Source of the DNA: Spirogloea muscicola
Lineage: Eukaryota; Streptophyta; Zygnematophyceae; Spirogloeales; Spirogloeaceae
Reading direction: 5' to 3'
NCBI GenBank assembly: GCA_009602725.1
Contig: WELB01000103.1
Coordinates: forward strand, 321,954-378,422
Length of the DNA: 56,469 nucleotides
Made by a program: the position numbers and the translations under genes. Position 1 is the stretch's first letter. Each line of letters opens with the position of its first letter. The notes under the pieces were generated by a model. It saw only the letters and a list, made by a program, of their open reading frames with translations. It was not told the DNA's origin and did no database searches. Positions 52,255-56,469 of the stretch are shown here, one piece after another.

Positions 52255-53952
52255 ATGAGCCGCTTCCTGCGCCTTGCACGGAGTGCGGCGCCCGCATCCG
52301 GCGGCAGCGTCCAGCCTCAGCGGCAGCCTCGAGCGGCGCAGCGGCTGCAGTCCCCCAGTCCTGCTGCTCGAGTGGCAGCTCAGTGGCTCTCTGGTGCTCG
52401 CAAAGGCCATCAGGAAAGGGGAATTGGGAACGTGCTCCGCCTGCGGCCGCACTGGACCAGGCAGGCCTCGCAAGGAGCGGCTAGATGGCGTATCCACAGG
52501 CGAGGCAAGCTGCCTGGCAGACCCATGGTGGCCGAGAGCCACGGCGGCCTGCATTCGGCAGGTGACAACGTAGCGGCTGCTCTGCACGATCTCTCTGAGG
52601 GGAGTAAGCTGCCCGTGGTCATTCAAGAGCACGAATCAGGCTCTCATGGCATCATGGACCCGGTAAGTGATCAGTGATGGCGGACCTTCGCTGAGGCTGT
52701 GCCAGTGATCCCCCTCATGACGTGTGCAAAGAAGTAGCGTTCATCCTTGGTACTGAATTCAATTTATGCCGCACTGCCTTGCCAGTGGCAGCCCACGTTG
52801 GGTTCGCAACATGGATACACAGTGCGAGTGAGCTCGGAGCTCCTGGGACTCTTTCGTTTCGTGGAAAGGCTGAAGCGTGCAAGGGTGAAGGAAGTTGCCG
52901 ATGCTCTGTATCAAGTGGCCATGAGCTGCGCATTGTTTGCTGCAATGAGGGGTGTCGTGGGTCCTCTCATTCAGGTCAGTTGGAAATTGTCTCCGACTTG
53001 GCTTGAAATCGTGCTTGATGTCGTGTGGCTTGTACAAAGAATATGGCAAGAGCGAAGCTGCTGGTTGTCCATCAGAAGTTGGAACACGTGAAGCACCCAA
53101 AGTGATAGACACGCCTCTCTCAGTGTCACATATACGCACTACCCATCTTCTTCAAGTGGCTTGCCAAGAGCTGGCACTTTCTTGGAGGTTGCTTACACTA
53201 TCAACAAGTAGGCTCTGCAGTACGCCATCTTGATGAACTACAGAAGGTGGATTCACTGTGGACTTGTGTAGGTTTTCAGATCGCAGCCCCCGGACTGGAG
53301 CAAATTGTTCATGATGCTCAGTGCTGTCGACTACATTGCCATAGCTTATTTGGCTTATCAAGCACGCAAGCCAATGCTTGACATCGTGCAATTGGCAATT
53401 GAGCCACAGGTACGTTGCTCACGTGGTCCACTACCAGCTTCCGAGTACTCGAAGAGTCTATCAGAGATTCGTCCATAATGCTTCCTCCTCAAGAAATTGA
53501 GCAAGGAAGCTGAAACTTTATACCTCTTCTCAAGGTGGCTGCATGAGACTGTCCGTTACCTTGTCTCCAAGCAAAGTAGCAAATTTGCAAGCGTGTCCTC
53601 ATTGCAGTCCTCCTTCACATTTTCCCTTGTAGATGACAAATCGTTCTGCAGATGCTGCCCTTCTTGCGGTCTTCGCGAGTTCACTTGTTCTCCTTCTCAC
53701 ACCCACTGCTCAGCTTGTCATGCAGGAAGATGCTCTAAGCGCTTGGAGAAGCTGGAAGAGATCATGATAGTGATGGCAGGAGAGCTCGTGAGGCTGTTCA
53801 AGCGCATGCGCAATATAGCGCTGATCTCAGCAATAGCGCAGGTCACGCAACTGGCAGTGAGCAGCTTGCAGGGTGTCGACCCTGACCTTGCTGCCAAAGT
53901 TGCCTTGGCCAGTGAGATCATGAAAGCTTGGGTGCTGGCTCCCTGGAATTGA
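52255..53952 (+). CDS. Unrecognised multi-exon gene with membrane-helix-like segments
   Basis: Family not recognised. A GC-rich exon (52255-52662) starts MSRFLRLARSAAPASGGSVQ, Arg/Ser/Ala-rich and acid-poor like an organelle presequence. It ends at a clean donor after HGIMDP. The second exon (52792-52974) joins in phase: GYTVRVSSELLGLFRFVERL, EVADALYQVAMSCALFAAMR, VVGPLIQ. A further coding stretch ends at 53409 (PDWSKLFMMLSAVDYIAIAY, RKPMLDIVQLAIEPQ). Near the end two frames both look coding: AALLAVFASSLVLLLTPTAQ (about 53650-53730) and EEIMIVMAGELVRLFKRMRN to a stop at 53952. The middle exons are not resolved. A peroxisome- or mitochondrion-membrane protein is conceivable, but no diagnostic motif was found. 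Confidence 0.5.
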
Positions 53953-55451
53953 AAGTCAGCTGTGTACTGTGTAGTGTCTATCCTCTTTCTACAGTGGCCC
54001 TCTTTGTACAGTGGGACTGCCACTGAGCACGTAGGTGTGCACCTTGTCAATTGACGAGGGTTTTTCTCTATTCTGTCACTGTTGTAAGAGACATCTTGTG
54101 CACCCCTTATCCTGCATGACCCAGGAAGGGCTTGCAGCTGTACCTGGCCGCACCACGGGGGCATGGGAGAACACTGCGCTCCTCCAGATGGTATGGAGCT
54201 AGAATGAGGCAAGCGCAGGAGAAGCGGAAGAGAAGGGTGCCAAGGGGATTGACGACCGCGCAGCTGTGAAACGACGAGCGGGTGCGAGCGGCAGCTGCGA
54301 GGCTTGGCCAGCTATCACTGGCGGCGCGCGGGCTCCGTGCTCCGTCGCTGCCGGCGGGCCTTAGCGGCGCAAGGCCCGGCGGTCCCGGCGGCGCGGCGGG
54401 AGGCCGGCGCCATGGCAGGCGCCGCCTGAGCCCGAGCTCCAGGGATGCCAGCGGTAGCCCGCCAAGATGGTGATCGGAAATGTTCCTATGGCGCATGGAA
54501 AAGAAAGGAAGAAGACCACTAAGGTAACAGTGCAAAAGCCGGCTGAAGGGGGCCTCTAATATATCAGCAACCCCGGCCGATCCAACAGACGGCTGGCCTG
54601 GCGCAAGAGCAGGTTGACTCCACCGCTGGCCATGGTCATCCACAAGTATTACGAGGCTTGGATGTCCAGCCTGGACCTCTTGATTTGGACCGACGGAATT
54701 ATTGTGACAGAAGACCTGCTTCCACCATGCTTGCAACGACCATGGCCCTTTAAGAAGCAAAATGAAACAGCAAAAGCATGCTGGCTTCCCTTCGGCGAGG
54801 GCAAGCCAACTTGACAGCAGGCGACCCGCTTGAACTGGCCAATCTGATGCGCTGGGGCGGCAAGCGAGAAGATTGACCATCTAAGCTGCTCATAGATGGT
54901 ATGGCAGGGTGAGGTGATTGAGGACTGCCATTGGAAGCGCAACACATTGCAATCGGTCCCCAGACAACCTCACCTGAGTCAGCAACCATTCATTCCTTCT
55001 CCTTGAGAGAGTCGCACTTCTGCAGAAAGTACAAGACGACATATGCAAGCTCTCTATTTGAAACAGCAAAAAGCCCTGGTGCAATGATCCTCATAGTCCT
55101 GCAGAAACCTCAGATTTCTGCCACGATGACTAGGTGCACATGGGGGTGCAGAGTGGGGCTTGCTACAGCCTGCCTGGAACCTGGGGACCTCCATTGTTAG
55201 GAAAGAGAACTCTCTTAGGTTGCTCATTGCAACAAGTATAGATTTATCTGGTTGGGGGCTCTGGCCCGTATTGCTGAGATACTTGGGTGACCTACGTTGT
55301 GCCCTATGAATGTGGATGTCGAAGTATAAGCGAGAGCGTAGGCAGGTGCTGGCTACAGACAACCTGGAGCTCTAAAATCGTAGACTCCTGCGCTTCTTAG
55401 CACCACCCAGCGGCGCGCTGGGTGCAGTGCTGCTGACCATACAGCGATAAC
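53953..55451. other. Intergenic; GC-rich island 54270-54430
   Basis: The GC-rich island resembles the first exons of other genes here and reads as an Ala/Arg-rich leader on either strand (plus: ARLGQLSLAARGLRAPSLPA; minus: MAPASRRAAGTAGPC). I could not extend either into a gene. Minus-strand stretches near 55025 (SATLSRRRNEWLLTQ, flanked by AG and GT) may be exons of an unresolved gene. Confidence 0.3.
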
Positions 55452-55766
55452 TCAGCAGCTGGAGGTGCAGGCCGTGCTGCAGGAGCAGTATGTAGTGGGG
55501 GCGGAGCAGGTCCCAGTGCACTGGTAAGCTCCATTCATACGGCAGCTCGGGCCATTGCAGATGACGCATTTATAGGGCGCGTGGCAATTGCCCCCGCTGC
55601 AGCAGTTGTTGCAACTGTTGTACTGCTGGCACGATGTCCTTACGTAAGACCCGCCGGAGAGCAGCAACCGACCCCGCATTGACTCAAATGGCGGCGTGAT
55701 ATGTGGCATTTCCTGCGCACGAGCAGTGCGCACTGAGGTCAGGGCAGATCGCCGGGTGCACGACAA
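55452..55766 (-). CDS. Cys-rich open reading frame, possible terminal exon
   Basis: The minus-strand frame contains a dense Cys pattern: TSCQQYNSCNNCCSGGNC, YKCVICNGPSCRMNGAYQC, TGTCSAPTTYCSCSTACTSS, ending C-stop. Fifteen or more Cys in about 60 residues suggests a secreted disulfide-rich or metal-binding segment. It overlaps the end of the neighbouring frame (55684-55923) in a different phase. It may therefore be the spliced 3' exon of the same gene or an independent small gene. No signal peptide is visible in the frame itself. Function unknown. Confidence 0.4.
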   Translation of the reverse strand: MSCTRRSALTSVRTARAQEMPHITPPFESMRGRLLLSGGSYVRTSCQQYNSCNNCCSGGNCHAPYKCVICNGPSCRMNGAYQCTGTCSAPTTYCSCSTACTSSC

Positions 55767-56469
55767 TGCATGGCCTAAATCTTGTGAAGTAGGGGTGGGG
55801 AGGACGACGAGTTTGCATGAGACGCCGCTCAGAGGGGCACGAAGCCAGCATGCCCGCCTCCAGCTCCTGCTCCAGCTTCAAGAGCTCCAGCTCTCCAGAC
55901 CCAAACCGTTGCAGGTCGACGAGCTTCCAGCCAGCAGCCGTAAAATCGTACTAGGTCTACGGCGTGGCTACAGGCTGTAGACCGGTCCTAGCTCCAAGCC
56001 ATTTGCGACCACGACATCTAGCATGCGCATGGCACTTGCGACTGCCTCCAGGCCGTCGCCAGATGTTGCGAGAGGCTGGACCAGGGACCACGAGCAGAGC
56101 GGCAATGTGTAGCCTCGAGCTCCCAACCGAGGCACGCCAGCTACTATCGGGCTGCGCCGACGGGCTTCACTGGTTGCCCAAGTCGCCTGGTCCCGCAGCT
56201 CGACCCGACCCAGGCCTGCCGCCATTGGCGCGGCACACTGGGCGACGCTGTCGTTGCGGGGTCGGGCGGAGGTCTCTTGGATGTGGGTGGGGCGCGCGCG
56301 CTCGAGAGTGGGCTCACCGTGGCGTTGGCGAGGTCCGCGGCGGCGGCCAGCGGCTTCGCCGCCAGCGGCGCGGCGTCTGCGAGGCGGCGCGGCCCGGGCA
56401 CGGTCTTAGACGTGGTGCGCACTGGCCGGCGCGGCGACCGGCGACGGGCCGAGGCGCCGCGGCATGGGA
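55684..56469 (-). CDS. 5'-partial unrecognised gene at right edge
   Basis: Enters the window from the right on the minus strand. Likely exons: 56318-56469 (Arg-rich, then RRLADAAPLAAKPLAAAADL, ANAT), 55983-56075 (PLATSGDGLEAVASAMRMLD, VVVANGLELGP) and 55684-55923 (LVDLQRFGSGELELLKLEQE, LEAGMLASCPSERRL). All join in phase 0 with GT-AG introns. The first exon resembles an organelle presequence or disordered leader. The last exon may run to the stop at 55684 or splice into the Cys-rich frame below it. No family recognised; start outside the window. Confidence 0.45.

Noticed and set aside
54107-54880. 257-codon minus-strand ORF after the unrecognised gene
   Set aside because: Low-complexity in the island and no consistent protein character outside it. 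I could not support it as a gene.

Overview
The window is nuclear DNA of a photosynthetic eukaryote of the green lineage. The genes are split into many short exons with GT-AG introns, and GC-rich first exons stand out from lower-GC introns and later exons. The proteins include a PPR-SMR protein, a PIN-LIKES auxin carrier, a plant-type sulfiredoxin, a GAPCp-type plastid GAPDH with a split transit peptide, and a plant-like riboflavin synthase. Degenerate TTTAGGG-type telomere-like tracts also fit. The heavy load of short dispersed repeats and the intron density suggest a repeat-rich green or streptophyte alga or an early land plant. The species cannot be fixed from the sequence.

Layout. Left part, all on the plus strand: Miro GTPase (48-4302), VTT/TVP38 membrane protein (5492-6756), carboxypeptidase D-like metalloprotease (about 10479-15236), sulfiredoxin (16945-18289, interrupted by a 290-base assembly gap). 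Centre, all on the minus strand: Rab3GAP catalytic subunit (18612-25338), plastid glycolytic GAPDH (26939-30325), PILS carrier (32494-35781). Right part: riboflavin synthase (39226-42093, +), PPR-SMR protein (44019-47797, +), a tail-anchored coiled-coil protein (48948-51429, -), an unrecognised gene (52255-53952, +), and a 5'-partial unrecognised gene with an overlapping Cys-rich reading frame at the right edge (-). I rebuilt exon boundaries by hand for most genes. Reading phase closes over the whole length for Miro, VTT, GAPCp, PILS, riboflavin synthase, PPR-SMR and the coiled-coil gene.

Between genes the DNA is mostly mobile-element debris: (i) three related copies of a retroelement-like reading frame (about 7.5, 8.8-9.4 and 38.2-39.2 kb); (ii) a roughly 100-base SINE-like repeat with six copies; (iii) a very abundant module built around a small GGGCTG...CAGCCC hairpin (about 20 copies), once as a 330-base foldback; (iv) five telomere-like tracts. 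One SINE-like copy is interrupted by the hairpin module, and one retroelement copy ends only about 45 bases before the riboflavin synthase start codon.

The genes do not form a pathway. They are ordinary housekeeping and organelle genes: mitochondrial trafficking, Rab regulation, plastid glycolysis, peroxiredoxin repair, flavin synthesis, organelle RNA metabolism and hormone transport at the ER. The most unusual signals are in the repeats and in a few protein details, chiefly a degenerate second P-loop in Miro and a GC-AG intron in the carboxypeptidase gene.
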